DNA of 64,000 nucleotides. Source: Bombyx mori (lineage: Eukaryota > Arthropoda > Insecta > Lepidoptera > Bombycidae). The notes beneath the pieces are model-generated. The model was given only the letters and a program-made list of their open reading frames with translations. It searched no databases and was not told the origin of the DNA. Position 1 is the stretch's first letter, and every line of letters starts with the position of its first letter. The DNA lies in contig NC_085116.1 in the NCBI RefSeq assembly GCF_030269925.1, forward strand, positions 682,001-746,000, written 5' to 3'. The position numbers were made by a program, and so were the translations under genes. This document shows, in pieces, positions 12,263-25,600 of this stretch.

Positions 12263-12485
12263 CCGTACTCGCCCAGTTCGCTGCACATTTAAAATTAACA
12301 TTATCATTTATTGTCATTATTATTAGGGAGTCCAACGCTCATATACCTAAATATTAGCCTATCCATTAAGTACATGTATTTTCTACATGGATACCAAGCT
12401 TCAAGTCAATCGGATGCATGGTTCAGTAGTTATAACGGAACATCCGTAAAAACCACTGTAGATTTATATATTAGTATAGATAGAG
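12263..12485 (+). repeat. Unclassified interspersed repeat, degenerate
   Basis: It begins near ACTAGCCGTACTCGCCCAGTTCG and ends with ATATTAGTATAGAT. I recall similar sequence as a common lepidopteran repeat, but I cannot place its class. The short open frame across it is not a gene. Confidence 0.35.
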
Positions 12486-12606
12486 ATATTAGACACCCAA
12501 ACAAAGATCAAACGAACCCAGTTCATCACACGAATCTTTGACCGATGTGGGCATCGAACCCGCGACCCTTGGCGCAACAGTCTAACTACTGCACCGCCGA
12601 GTCACT
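12486..12606 (-). mobile_element. tRNA-derived SINE head, third type
   Basis: On the minus strand it shows a box A-like GGCGGTGCAGTAGTTAGA and a box B-like GGGTTCGATGCC, then unrelated sequence. It differs from the Bm1-like head and from the head at 36122. A similar head fragment lies at about 9678-9700. A real tRNA gene is unlikely because the 3' acceptor strand does not pair with the 5' end. Confidence 0.5.
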
Positions 12607-14590
12607 CAAATACAACGTCAAATTAATTAAAACGTGTTTTATTTATGTTTTTATCAATTTCAGATTAAGGTACCGATCTTAATTCGTCTGAAACTTCGCG
12701 AACTTTACTTTTTTTAATTTATTTGAATTCGTAGGCACCGTCATTGGCATTGTCAACCACACGTAAGAAAGCATCATGATCATTAATAGATTTCATGTAG
12801 TAGTAATTAGAATAGTAATGTTGTGGAAGTAATTCTGATTGATAATAGTAAACAACCATACCGATTGAAGACATGAGTGGATAAAGGGGATATGATACAA
12901 TTTGTTCATTTTGAGAAAACGGGCAACAAACTTTTGTTACTTTTACTTTTTCTTCGAACATAACTCTTTCATCACATGCAATTTCTAAAAGTAGCCTTTA
13001 AACCCGGAGTTTTAAGGTCAAATATGGCTTATAGGCACGTTCACCTTTATTCAAAGTAAAAACTCTAAAATCTTAAAAACGGTACTTAACCCCTTCATCC
13101 ACTCATGTCTTCAATTATTTCATTGGTCACTCTAATGTAGTAGTAATACCTTCTGCTCAAACATGTTACTAAATATAACGGCCAATGCTTAGGCAACTAA
13201 CAGAGGCTATAGTCACTATAAGTTTGACTGGCGATATTCCCCTGGGGTCATAAAGTCGGAATTGAACTGTATTAAGATTATGCCTATCCGTATTCACATC
13301 AGAATGCTAATTACTTGGCGGCAGAAACAGTAGTATCAACAAACCAACACGTATTTATAATCAACAGTAAAAGTATTTTCCATTAACGTCATTTATTATA
13401 ATTTAATTTATTATAATAAGTAAAGTTGATCGTTATTTTTAATTATACACACGTATATTTTCCCTTATAATGAACTCATTATTAACGTTAAAATATTAAC
13501 TTTCATAATTCATTTAAAAATTCAAGTGTTCACCCAAATCGTACGTATTATCTTCTTCTTGTAAGTCCCAAGTTATTTGCACTCACCGATACGTACATTT
13601 ATGAAATCCGTGTAACATCCTGACCTATTAGAGGTGTAGTTATATACAATTATGGTAGCAACACACACTTGCGCATACTTCACAACCCACCTTTCAATAT
13701 CAGGAGGCGACATTATCGCTACTGTTGCGCCACTCTGCGACTATAATACGCGACTTACGCACGTCTTATTAAGACGCCAGCGAATTGTTAACTGAATGCT
13801 ATAAAAGCATAAACAAACGATAATCCAAGCGCCGGTGAAAGAGTCCGTAACTCGCAGAATGTTATTTTCACTTTATTGAGTTGTGCTACCGTTTTAATCA
13901 TAATTTCATTGTAGTTAGTTAGCGTGTTGACATTTTTGTAGTTTTGCTGTCACGTATTTTAAGTGAAAAGGAAATAATATATCTTTATTAGACAACAAGG
14001 TTCGTTATGATTCTGCTGATTCAAGTCAATCACGCGTCCCAGCATCGACGATAGGGTGTCTGCTATTTTAATTTACAGATCAATACTTTCATAAAAAAGT
14101 AGCTGCTGCACTTTGTATTCTATTAAGCTATGTTTAACACACGAGATTCAGGTCTTCGACACTAGCCAGAGACCCCAGGGTCCACTTCGTGAATACCACT
14201 GCTCGCTTTGAGACATAAAATTTAAGATAATGGTGTTAAAATAACGGCTGCTCTCCTCTTTAATCCAAAATCAGTTTGTTTCGCGGCTGAAATTTATAAA
14301 AATATAAGTAGTATTCCATTCTTAATAAGATAGGTACTTAAACGAAATTAGTCTTTCACGACACAAAATATTTAGATATAAAAGCGATTTTTGAATAATG
14401 TAAATTTAAAGTTATTGCTTTTTCGTCTTCACAATACAACCCTGGCAGTAAACAGCATTTCCTTTGATTGTGAAACCGCAGCGCAGGACGCGTCTCCGTA
14501 ATACGAGGCTTCCACCTGTTCCGATGCGCGGCCTCCGTTAGTTTCACATAATTACATCGTAATATTCATTGTGAATAATTCACCGTATTG
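12607..14590. other. Intergenic DNA with a small inverted repeat
   Basis: No supported gene. An open frame of 80 codons on the minus strand (12961-12719) is noted but unsupported. A 26 bp inverted repeat with one mismatch joins 12864-12889 and 13090-13115. Confidence 0.4.
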
Positions 14591-15850
14591 TTATCTTCCG
14601 TTATTGTTACAAAACGCACTAAAATAATACGAACGATTTCCGTGTGATCGAACGATAGGTATGAACCGCTTAATAAATAGATACATTTCGTTTGTTTTTG
14701 TAATCATTGAACGCTTTTCAGCTCGGCCGCGTATTTTAGATTCATGCAGACCGGTAAACATGTGCCTCTTTGCACTCCGCCCATTTTCCATCTCAATCTT
14801 GTCACTCTTGTCATGTAGTTTTGCAGGGGACAGACTTGACGTGTCTCGCGATGTCCCATCTCCCTGCTCGAAACGATTCTACTGGACTCATTTAAGAACC
14901 CTCCCACTCTAGTCTTAATATCCTCGGTCCCCCGTAATGGCGTCCTCCCGCGCGTTCTTATACCGTCCATCCTTCCCTGTACGACGAGTCGTTTTATTGA
15001 TCGGCCGTCTAATTGCGAAACGTGTCCGAAAAATTCACCATTCGAGACTGTACTATAGAAAACAGACGCTGCTTGATGCCGAGTTCTTGAAGAATCGAAA
15101 TGTTGGTACGAAACTCGGTCCATGAAACTCCAAGCATTCTTTTCCAGCACCACATCTCAAGAACGTCTATTTTCTTTCTTTCCACTTCTCGCACAGTCCA
15201 TATGGAGAATATTAGTGTTCTAACGGACCTAATATTAATGGTTTTAATTATGTTTATTTCTATTTCTCGTAACAGCTATACGCCTTTTTGTTTAGTCTAA
15301 GCATCCACCATTATTTGAGATTAAAGTCTCAACATAATAATATGTATACGTAAGATTGCACCACGTCGCAGCCTGATATTTGAGTCACGTTCGGTGAGTT
15401 ATTCTTAGCACGATCAACAATCATCATCTTGATCTTACTGCGGTTAGTCCTCAATCCAAACTCAAGGCTCATGGGTTCCATCCTCAACAGTAGCTCCTCC
15501 AAATGTTGCACATTGATTGCAAATAAATTAGTATCATCCGGGTATCGCAAGTTTGCAGTTCTATACCCCCAATTGTTACATCATCTGCCCAACTCTCCAA
15601 AGTCATGCGCATTAGTAACTCGATGTACGCATTGAATAAGAGCGGCGATACAATGCAACCTTGACGTACTCTAGCACTTGGATGGAAGTTACCAGAGCAA
15701 ACATCACCCGCGCGCACCGAGATTGTATCTTCCTCGTATAAGCGTCTCAATAGGTGTACTAGATGTTTTCGTGTCCCCATATCTAACAAGGTGTTCCACA
15801 AAACAGACAATTTCATCCAGTAAAATGCTTTCGAGAAGTCAAAAAAACAA
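14591..15850 (-). pseudogene. Decayed non-LTR retrotransposon polymerase (RTE- or L1-like)
   Basis: On the minus strand, pieces of one reverse transcriptase follow in order with frameshifts between them. RT motif A (DFSKAF, about 15845-15825) comes first, then VRQGCIVSPLLFN (about 15680-15640), a catalytic box reading YPDD instead of YADD (about 15545), then a C-terminal region with WCWKRMLGVSW and RLVVQGRMDG. A frameshift lies near 15550, and about 130 bp of unrelated sequence near 15200-15330 breaks the rest. The clade is uncertain; the C-terminal part resembles RTE- or L1-type pol. It is inactive. Confidence 0.7.
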
Positions 15851-17222
15851 ACTTATGTTGAATAATCCCCCAAAGACTTAGTAAAAGACCGCATATGTCA
15901 AAAACTAGGCTACCCTTGGTATCCTATTAAATTATATTATATGGTGCCCCAAAAATAGCGCAAGACTTGAATTTGCCGCCATTGAAGATGCAGTAAATTT
16001 GTTGGCAGCTCTGAAAAAATAACATTTTGGTAGCTGAGAGTTTAATTTAATAATAATTATAAGATTTTAGAAGAAAATCATCATACGCCATAAATCATAT
16101 TTTAACGTTCACCTCATGTGAGCTTTTCATTAATATTTGTATAAATTAAAAATTTAAGTTCGATTTCATCGAATAATTGATCGATTTAAGTTGATTGCGG
16201 TTGAACAATTTTTAAATTAATTTTCATTTAAATTTTAAATCATATCTACGATACGGCTTAACAGCACAGTATACAATAATTGTCATTCCTTTAAAATTCG
16301 AACTTTGACCCATAGATAATACACATAAATGCTTTGACCTTATATAAATGTAGTACTTTTTAAATGTAGGAATAAGTAAAAAAACGTTTCATTGATCCTG
16401 TCTGATCTTCAAAATAGTTTTGTATTTTGTCCTACAGTTACGATGGGCCGTACTGTGAGCAAGAGGTGCAAGCACAGTAAGACTATTAACTTCATTTTCT
16501 TTAATTAAAATTCATTTCTAAGCAGCAACGCACCTCCTAAAAAGCAACATAAGCTTTCGCTTGATTTTTTTTCTTGTTCGACAGTTTGATGCAACTTGGG
16601 GCTTAGAGTGACCGTGCTTCTCATTCTAGCCCAGCGCCGCATCTACTTACACCTGCCTGTCTTATCCATCTAATGTATAAAACTGTAATCAAATATTTTA
16701 ATCGCAAGATTTACCGGCGATACTTTTTTTTAGAACAATAAAAAAAATCGAAATTGAAGAATAAGCTTACAATCGTTTGTTTAACGTAGAAGCAAATTTA
16801 AATCATTCGAGAAGCTTGGATAAAATACCTCTTTGGTGTCAAAATTGCATCTCGTTCTTGTAAGATTAATAAGTAGCCGGTAGAGGCATTTCTAACAGAA
16901 CATTTTTTTAACTATGGCTTGAAATTTTTAAGTGACATAGTCCATAAATAAAATAAGGAGAAGCCAGCTAGGTCAGAAAGAATAGCTGTTGAATCGTAAA
17001 ATAAATTGTTGTTCCTTCCTTTTTTCTAGGCTATTTGTGTAAGTCATCCTTCTGCTCGTTTTGTCATACTGTTGCTGTCAAAATTTGTAAATGTCAAGCT
17101 GTCAGAATGTCATAATTTTACCTACAATTTCAAATTTAAAAATTAAACCGTTGTTGTACTGTGGTGTCTTTTTCAAATTGGTGAAGTAAACATTTTAAAA
17201 CTTAACCAAATTGAAATCAATC
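15851..17222. other. Intergenic DNA and likely promoter side of the kinase gene
   Basis: AT-rich, no repeat boundary recognised. The last several hundred bases before 17223 should hold the promoter and 5' UTR of the PBK-like gene, but no TATA or initiator element stands out. Confidence 0.35.
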
Positions 17223-19452
17223 ATGACCGAATTCCAAACGCCACAAAAGTCTATCAAATCTTTCGACAACGATAAAATAACTATACCACCATCACCGTTT
17301 TTAAATAAACTTGGTTATGGTACTGGTACGTAAACAATAAAACTTCAATAATTAATAATAGATTTACCTAGAATACTGTAAACTTCATTTTGTGTTTTAG
17401 GGGTGTCCGTTCTGCAATTAGTGAGGTCCCCGAGGGCAGGACTTATCCGATCACCGTGGGCTCTCAAAATGTTGAACAAACGAGTTAAACCAAATAAAGT
17501 ATACACAGATCGACTGAAAACTGAGGCGGAACTGTTACAAAAAATGTCCCACCTTAACATAGTGGGTTTTAGGGCATTTAGTAAAGGCAAGATTCTATAC
17601 TTGGGCATGGAAGCTTGTGATTTATCCTTGGGGGACTTGATCGAAAAAAGAGTAGATGATGATTGTACGCCCTTTTCACCAAGACAAATGTTGCAGGTAA
17701 ACATTTAAAATTATTTAATCTACAGTCAAAGTTGTCTATTTTGATATTAAGAATGTTATTGTATTCTTTAAAAGTTCACAGTAATTTCATTATCCATGAG
17801 CTAAAAAGGTATTAGCAATGCTGCAATAGAATGATTTATATTTCAGAACTATTTTTCAGACCAGAAACTGAACAAAAATTAAATTAAAATTATATATTAT
17901 AATGAGCAAAATTATAATTTGTGTAATTACTGATGGTAGGACCACAAGTGAGTGCACGGGTAGGTACCACCACCCCGCCTATTTCTGCCATAAAGCACTA
18001 AGTAATGCATTTCAGTTTGAAAGGTGGGGCAGCCATTGTAACTATACTAAGACCTTGGACTCATATCTTAAGGTGGCATTTATGTTGTAGACATATATGG
18101 GCTCTGGTAACCACTTAACACCAGGTGGGCTGTGAGCTCGTCCACCCAAATAAGCAATTAAAAAAATTATGTTCCAATCCCTTTATACAACTTATTGACT
18201 CTCAGCTTCCAAAAATGGTCTACAGTATACTTCTGTAGATTGTAAGATGACCAGTTACCTTGTTTTTACTTTTAATTATGTTTAGTCTCATTGGACCTTA
18301 ATTTTAGGTGGCTGTAGACATCTCCAGTGCACTTGAATATCTTCATACGAAGATGCAAATTTTACATGGAGACATGAAATCTTACAACATATTAGTCAAC
18401 GGTGATTTTGTGATATGTAAACTTTGTGACTTTGGAGTGACACTTCCTCTCGACGAAAATGGAATATTTGATAAGGAAAATGCTGGTGGAACTGTTTATT
18501 ATGGTAATTTCTTTGACTAAATTATGTAGGTACCTATATAAGTTTTGTCTACAAGACAAACATTTTTTCAGTTCAGTAAAGATTCTACAAATTATTAAAA
18601 TAAATTAGCGTAATTGAAAATCTACTTGATTTTGAATACAGAAGTAATACAATGTTTGATAACAAATAAATGTGTGACTAACAAAACACTATAAAACTCA
18701 GGTACAGAAGCATGGAGCGCACCTGAAGTAATTCACGGAGGGCAGATCAGTGACAAAACTGACATCTGGCCATTTGGTCTCACTCTGTGGGAGATGATGT
18801 CACTAATGCCACCTCACTCACAAATTGATGAGGACACCTTTGATATGAGCCTGGATGATCTTGACGAGAGTGGTTATGATTTCTCCGATCGATATGGTAA
18901 GCATACAAATGAATGTGCTAAAGTTAGATTGCTCTGAGTTGGATGTAAGGTTGTCCTAAAAATATTTATTTCAGTTTTTGTTTCTCATAATGATAATAAG
19001 TTAGTTGGATGATATATAGAAATAATTCGACCAATACAATGGCCAATATTTTAAAATATAAATTAGAATAAATACTGAATCAATTTTTGGAAAATCTATT
19101 TTATTTTCAAATTCTTTTCTTTTCTTCTACTTATTTTAAATTGATTTGAACACAATTTTTTTCTTATTATTTGTATACCATTCTCTACAGAAATAATTTC
19201 CCAATTAAAGATAATATAAAGACTTCTAAAAGAAGAAAATCATAATGTTTACTATTTTGATAATAAATTTGAATTACAGGCAGTCGTCCAGACGTCCCCG
19301 CCAACATATCGGAAGTAGAATACGCACAGCCGTTAACCCTGTTCTGCAGCTGTACTGAGAGCCGGCCGGCCGACCGCCCCCAGGCCGCGCAGCTCGCGGC
19401 GGCCGCCCGGGCCATGGCAGCGGCATTACTTCATAACACATCATGTCAATAG
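17223..19452 (+). CDS. PBK: PBK/TOPK-like protein kinase
   Basis: Five exons with GT-AG junctions give 320 codons plus stop: 17223-17325, 17401-17696, 18308-18503, 18702-18896, 19280-19452. Mammalian PBK (about 322 residues) is a mitotic Ser/Thr kinase of the MAPKK-like group. Visible features: an N-terminal TP at Thr6-Pro7, matching the CDK1 site in PBK; glycine loop GYGTGV (31-36); catalytic Lys57 in SPWALK; Glu76 in helix C; HGDMK (153-157), the HGD replacing HRD as in PBK; DFG (174-176, where human PBK has DVG); SLPLDEN-like TLPLDEN just after; an APE; and ITDK-like ISDKTDIWPFGLTLWEMM. The C-terminus lacks the mammalian PDZ-binding ETDV. The second intron holds a Bm1-like SINE. All catalytic residues are present, so it should be active. 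Confidence 0.93.
17921..18166 (+). mobile_element. Bm1-like SINE body in a kinase-gene intron
   Basis: It runs from ATTACTGATGGTAGGACC to GCAATTAAAAAAATT in the same orientation as the host gene. It is moderately diverged and headless. It lies between exons 2 and 3, well clear of the acceptor at 18306. Confidence 0.85.
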
Positions 19453-19548
19453 GTTTCTATAAGGAATTCACATTATCTTACCTGCTACATCTAACATGTA
19501 ATTTAGAAATTTTGTGTATTTGAACTCATCGCGGCCTAAAGACAATAG

Positions 19549-19720
19549 AGAGAGAGAGAGAGAGAATACACTTTATTGCACACCAAAACACAATTTACAT
19601 TCAAAAAAACAATCAAAAAACAGATAAATTTGTACAATAGGCGGTCTTATCGCTAAAAGCGATCTCTTCCAGACAACCGTATAATTTATAGAAATTCTGG
19701 AAAATATAAAAAAATATAGC
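19549..19720 (-). mobile_element. LINE 3' end with (TC)n tail
   Basis: A (GA)8 tract at about 19549-19564 is followed by ATACACTTTATTGCAC; on the minus strand this is GTGCAATAAAGTGTAT plus a CT run. The adjacent block with GCGGTCTTATCGCTAAAAGC is one I recall from 3' UTRs of a widespread lepidopteran non-LTR element. A degraded relative is at 51541-51600. No coding sequence is attached. Confidence 0.45.
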
Positions 19721-22696
19721 AGGTATGTTGCGGTGTACTATAGTTAATACATTATAGAAAATATATACATATAATAACAAAATATATACCGTTTACATAT
19801 AATATGAAATATATACTTATTATTATATACCAATATATATGCATGCAATAGGCATGATATCTCCACATAGTCTTCCAATGTGAAGACGGAACCACTCCAT
19901 ACTGACAGACCAGGGATAATTCATCCAAAAATAGAAAATAACATTTCATTACAACTATGGAATACAAATGTTTTACACCTTTCACCCCTTACGAGAACGA
20001 ATATCAAAAACTCTTCCCAGTGACTGCGTATATTTTGTGTATATTGTGTGCTCTCTGAACGCTCATCAATTGGACAGTGTGGACGTATATAATTGCCAGC
20101 CAAATCGTGTTTCACATAATATGTTACTTGGCATTTGTCGTTTGGTTTTCAAGTGCCCCCCTGTCGTCCGCCTGGGTAAATACATATTTTTATTAACTTC
20201 AATTAATATTATGTTCGAGAGCATTTACTTAAAATTGACAATGATTTATTTTTTAATAAGTATCTGATGGGACCAATAAAGTTTATTTCAAACGTAAATT
20301 TAACGTCGCTAGAGTTACATCGGTGCTCCGGTGGGCTCCCGGCCGACGGAGGCGCCCGCACAGCCTGCTTGTATTATTTGTAAAATAAATGTTATTTTAA
20401 GATACAATAAAACTATTTTATGTTCGAAAAGTATTTTATTCGTCAATAACAACAATTAACAAATACTTAATTACCGAACAGTATCCCTCGTATATTTAAC
20501 CTTCAATAAATATAACCACTTTCACAATTCTTTGAATTAAACAGAATATAGTAACCTCAAATTAGTGTCTTTTATAAAAAAAATGTGGAAAATCTATTAG
20601 TTTATGTTCAGTGTTGTACTAATCAAATAAATTTAGACTGACCTTTCAACTAGAAAGCAGCCTCTGACAAAGTAAATAAATACATTGAAGTAGATGCCGT
20701 TACAGTAAAGAGCGTTTACAAAATACTGAATATATCTAATTGTCGACGCCTAACACTCCTCTCAGAACACAATTTATTATTTCCTTTCCATTAAATAATT
20801 TTACCACATAAAGTCCTCATGAAAATAGTTTTTTACTTTACACTTTATGATTCTTGTGATTGTATGAAAATATACATCTACAGGCTAAAATGGTTAGGAA
20901 TTCTTAATTCATTTAGAATTCAATTGAATAAAATTATTTGTGTACGTACGTACGTATAAAACAGTGCCTTGCTTCAAGCTCAGTAGCATTTGATCTTTCA
21001 TTTTGAGCATTAATAAAAACTAGGCTAATATTTTATTATCATTACACCAACATTATCAATAGTGCAGGTTCAATAATGATGAATGATGAAGGGATGGTTC
21101 ACTTTGGAGATTTCTTATCCACGATATAAATCTTGAACAAACATCATTTAAATGTTTTACAATAAACATTAAATGAAGTATTCTAATTAAAAAACATCAT
21201 GATAATAATGTCTAAAAGACAAACAAGCTAATTTTAATTACAAAATTTGGAAATTTTAACATTTTTTTCAATTGTAAATAAGTCAGCCCTTTTTCAGTTG
21301 CTTTACTATTGTTTAAGTTTCATTTCATACTCATTTGAAAATTGTACTTGGAAATCTACTTAATATCAATATACCTAAGTTAACATGGTGATTTAACCAG
21401 TGTTTATATGTTAAGTAAATTATTGATGTTGTTAATATAATGTAAAAACACAATTTAATCGTAAATAGAGTTGACTAGTTTAAATTTCATAAATTACTTT
21501 TTATTTTTGCGTGTATTAATACAATGTCTATAAATAAGCAAGATTTGTTAAGTATCAAGCACAAATATTTTTTTACATTGGAAACAATATGTACACTGGC
21601 GAGATAAATCAATAATGAGTGTTGATGTATCAATACATTCAAAAACAAACAAAAAATAAAAGAACCTTAAAACTACACAGCACCAAGTTTTGAAAGCATG
21701 TTCTAATGAGTTTTCTTAATAATAAATAAATGTAAAATGATAAAAACGCCTACTAAAACCGAAGTAAAAACATAGATCTAATATGAGATTTCACGGTTAA
21801 AACTTAACTACCTTGTAATTATTTAATTATTCTTACAACGTAACTCAAAAACGGTAAAACAAGAGTTACACCATTTATATTCCATGGGACACTGATTTCG
21901 TAAACGCTGGGCAATTTTAATTATTCACTTCTGCTATTTAAGCAATTGCTGGTTACTAAACAAGTTGCATAAAAATAGTTTGATTTCTATAAAGTAACAT
22001 AATATGTAGTATCATTCTTAATTCAAATTTAGATTCTGACAATTGGATATAAGATCGCCATAATTTGAAGTTTGAACCAGGGTGGCCAACCGTAAAGTTT
22101 ACTCTTATTTTTTTAATATTAGCTTAGTAGTGAGACCTTTAAGCCAAATCTTATAATACGAAATATAGTCTGTCTTAGTAAAATGGGGGCTATTTACAGT
22201 GACATTTCCAGTGGCTTTTTTGAAAGAACCCGAAAGGCTACGCAATGGCTTGACATAGGGGTAAAAATAATCATTAAAATAAGATTTACTATAAATACGT
22301 TTGATAGTTAAATTACTTCGTCACTTTAATTATCATTTTCAGTTCTAAGAAAGTGTGGGGGCAAAGTGAATTCGAGTTTACGACACGAGAATGCGCAAGT
22401 CTAGTTAGTACGCCTGATGTGCTTATACGGTAAAAACTTGTATAATCTGTAATATACCTGCATCAAAAATATGTACAAAAAATTCCAGGTCAGATTTTCG
22501 TACATAATTGCGTTATCAAACACTATATTCTGTTTGTACGAGAATCTCATACGGTTGGCCACTCTGTTGGAATCGACGGAGATTTACCCTTCGTTAGCGG
22601 CAAGTCGCGCGGCTGGGTCCAGTACTGGCACGAGCAAGTGTAAGATAGCGCGCCGAGCGCCAAGTGACATTAGGACGTAAAGTAATTCGGCGTCGA
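19721..22696. other. Intergenic DNA between convergent genes
   Basis: This is downstream of both the kinase gene (plus) and the ankyrin gene (minus). AATAAA sites at 20275, 20384 and 20406 could serve the kinase transcript. A short CGTA run lies near 20943-20957. A degenerate copy of the family-R repeat sits at 22090-22262. No exon is recognised. Confidence 0.4.
22090..22262 (+). repeat. Degenerate copy of interspersed repeat family R
   Basis: Blocks such as GAGACCTTTAAGCCAAATCTT and CTTAGTAAAATGG, a stretch around CCAGTGG, and GAAAGGCTACG parallel the better copies at 25390-25805 and 26394-26786 in the same order. Confidence 0.45.
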
Positions 22697-25600
22697 CTAT
22701 TGTTCTGTGGAGTAGGTCGTGTCGTCCCGCTGGTCGAGCGCGCGCAGGTAGGCCACCACGCGCGGGCGCCGCGCCGCCGCCGCCGCCTGCAGCGCCGTGT
22801 GCCCCGCCGCGTTGCGCAGCGAGCGGTCCGCCGCCGGCGCCAGCACACGCACGCACGACAGCGCGCCGAACATGGCCGCGCCGTGCAGCGCTGACTGCCC
22901 GTTCTGTCGCACGCGGGGACATGAGCGGGGGGTCGGCGGCGCCACACAAGCAGCAATGTATAGATACTCACGGGTAGCAGGCCCAGCTCGGGGTTGTACT
23001 TGAGCAGCTCGGCGACCACGGCGGCGTGACCCTTGTGCGCAGCCTTGAACAGCGGCGTCGCGCCGTCCTGCGAGCACAGGGCCAGATCAGTGTACTGAGG
23101 AGTCGAGCGGGGCGGTCAATTCAAAAAATTCATTCGATAAACGATTGGATTAAGTTTTTGAGTAAATTACTTTGGAAGTGTATAAAGTATATAAATTTAT
23201 TTTACCTAATTTACGTACAATTTCACCGCGATTCAGATTCAGCGAAATACTGCTGTTGCTAGGACCAGTGTTAGCAAATTGTGCTCACCTACCAGTTCGG
23301 TGAAACCACGACCTACGCGACGTACCTGCCTGAGCTGGTCCACGTGCGCGCCGGCCCGCAGCAGCGTGCGCGCGACGCGGTGGTGCCCGCACTGCGCGGC
23401 GATCCACAGCGGCGAGGCGCGGTCGCAGCGCGCGGCGGTGAGGTCGGCGCCGCCGCGCACGAGTGCGGCGCACACGTTGTCGTGTCCGTTCTGCGCGGCG
23501 ATGAACAGCGGCGTCGCTTTGTCCTGCGCACAGCCACAAATAAAAAAAAACGTGTGGCACTCGGGAACTGGCGCGGTAAAGCTATTGCATAGCATTTTTT
23601 ATCAACTTATGCAATTATAATTATACAATGATAATTTAATATTAAAACAATAATAACACAAGACCACGCTATATTAAACATTAATAAAAGCAAAACATTA
23701 ACTGTCCCCTTCACACTCATAAGCTAGACCGCGCGAGAGAGAGTTGTACAGACTTTTCATGATACGCATGCAGTGTGACGTCACACCACGCGCTTATTCA
23801 CATACACTACACATGCGCAACGTGTGATTGTGTTGAACGCGAGCTACATGGTAGGCGTAGTGGGGTGTCAGGTTATTTTCGTTACGAAATTTCTTGATTC
23901 AGTCGCCGCGCTCAAAGCCCGCGATAAAATCTATGCAATAGCTTAAAAACTACTGTTGCTATAGAAATAAATACATTTAGACGACCCGAGTCTCAACAGC
24001 TGGTAGCAGCTTATTTGATTAGATTTTTTAAGACCAGATGTCGGTTTAGCTTTATCCTTTAAAGGAGATGAAAGTAGGATCTCCTTTAAACGCTAGCAGT
24101 CGGTTGGTCAGTAGGTGACTCAACCGTGTATTCTACACAACAGTTACAGAGAGCGCCTCGTGCCGGCGCGTACCTTCATGCAGGAGTTGACGTTGGCCCC
24201 GCGGCTGATGAGCTCGTCGACGACGGGCAGGTGTCCGCACTGGCACGCCACGAACAGCGGGGTGCCGCCGTCCTGCGACACACAACACACTCTCTTATTT
24301 TGTTTGAGTTCCTAGTTACGTTTACAGGGAACGGTTTCTGTGGCTTTGTTCAGAGGTTCTTAAGAGTTGGGTTCGTTGATGTAGAGATATGACGCGCGTG
24401 CCGTCGCGTTGATTTCAGTAACTCGCTGCGTGTACAGTGTGCTTAGTGCGAGTTTTTTAACGTTCTCGATAGCGTAAAAGTTAGCTCATATTTGTATGGA
24501 ATGGGATCGTTTGCCTACGTTTGCCGTTAGAGGCGCTGTTCCAACTGCTTACAAAATTGGGCTAACTCTTACGTTATCGAGAACGTTAAAAAACTCGCAC
24601 TAAGGACACTATTATATCTCGGTTAGAACATCATTTATGGTTTCATTACAGTTCAATGAGTTTATTTGAGCGAAGAAGCTGTACAAGACGCATAGACAGG
24701 AGTCGAAAATCATTAATAATTTTTTTCCAACAACGAATAAAAAAAACAACTAGACACAAAATTAGAAAACACAAAACTGTTTACAATCATACACTGAAAA
24801 GTCTAGAAGAGTTAATAATGAAACCTAGTGGCAGGCTGTATTTAAAGCCGGCGCGGGTAGATACCGCCGCGCTGCCCGTTTTTGCCACAAAGAGTCATGC
24901 GTTTCGATTTCAAGGATGGGATAGCGTTTATACTATACACTGAGGTGGAGGGGGGGTCACGCACCGAGCTGGGCGCGTCGATGGCGGCGCCGGCGTCCAG
25001 CAGCAGACGCGCGATGTCGAGGAAGCCTCCCTGCGCCGCGAAGAACAGGGCGCTCGTTCCTGTCTGACAGCCACAGCGCGGTGTTACTGTCGCATTGTAT
25101 AATGTACTCCCGGCGGGGCTATAGCTCTGGCGCCCGCCATTGCCCACCATTGCTCATACACGTCAGTAGCGTCAGAGGCACAGCCAAGTCGCTGCCTACC
25201 TTAAAGTCTCTACGTATCGTTTCTAAATTTAAATCGTCGTGACGGTCGACATTCCTCGCGAGCCACGGTGCCCCGACGGCTATTCTGCAGAAGCGGGGTT
25301 GGATGACCTGGAGAGGGTATGCATGCGGGCCGCATGAGCGAACACTACACTACTACTACACAAGTTTTGTAGTGTCACATTTTTATTTTTATTTTAAGGG
25401 ATTATGGCCTGGTAACTAAGACCTTTAGGTCAAGTCTTATTTTAATTTATATTCTTATTATTATTAAAATAATAATATGGAGTGAAATGAAATGAAATGA
25501 AGATGATTAATTTGAGACATAAATCAACCGCGATGAAACTAAATGAAATGAGACGAAATGATATGGAATGAAATATTGTCTCAGCAAAATGGTGGTCATA

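Noticed and set aside
12719..12961. 80-codon minus-strand frame starting with ATG
   Set aside because: No domain, no signal peptide and no splice context. An inverted repeat runs through it.
22594..23592. Several Arg/Ala-rich open frames on both strands
   Set aside because: They are alternative frames of the GC-rich ankyrin exons; only one frame gives ankyrin repeats with matching splice sites.
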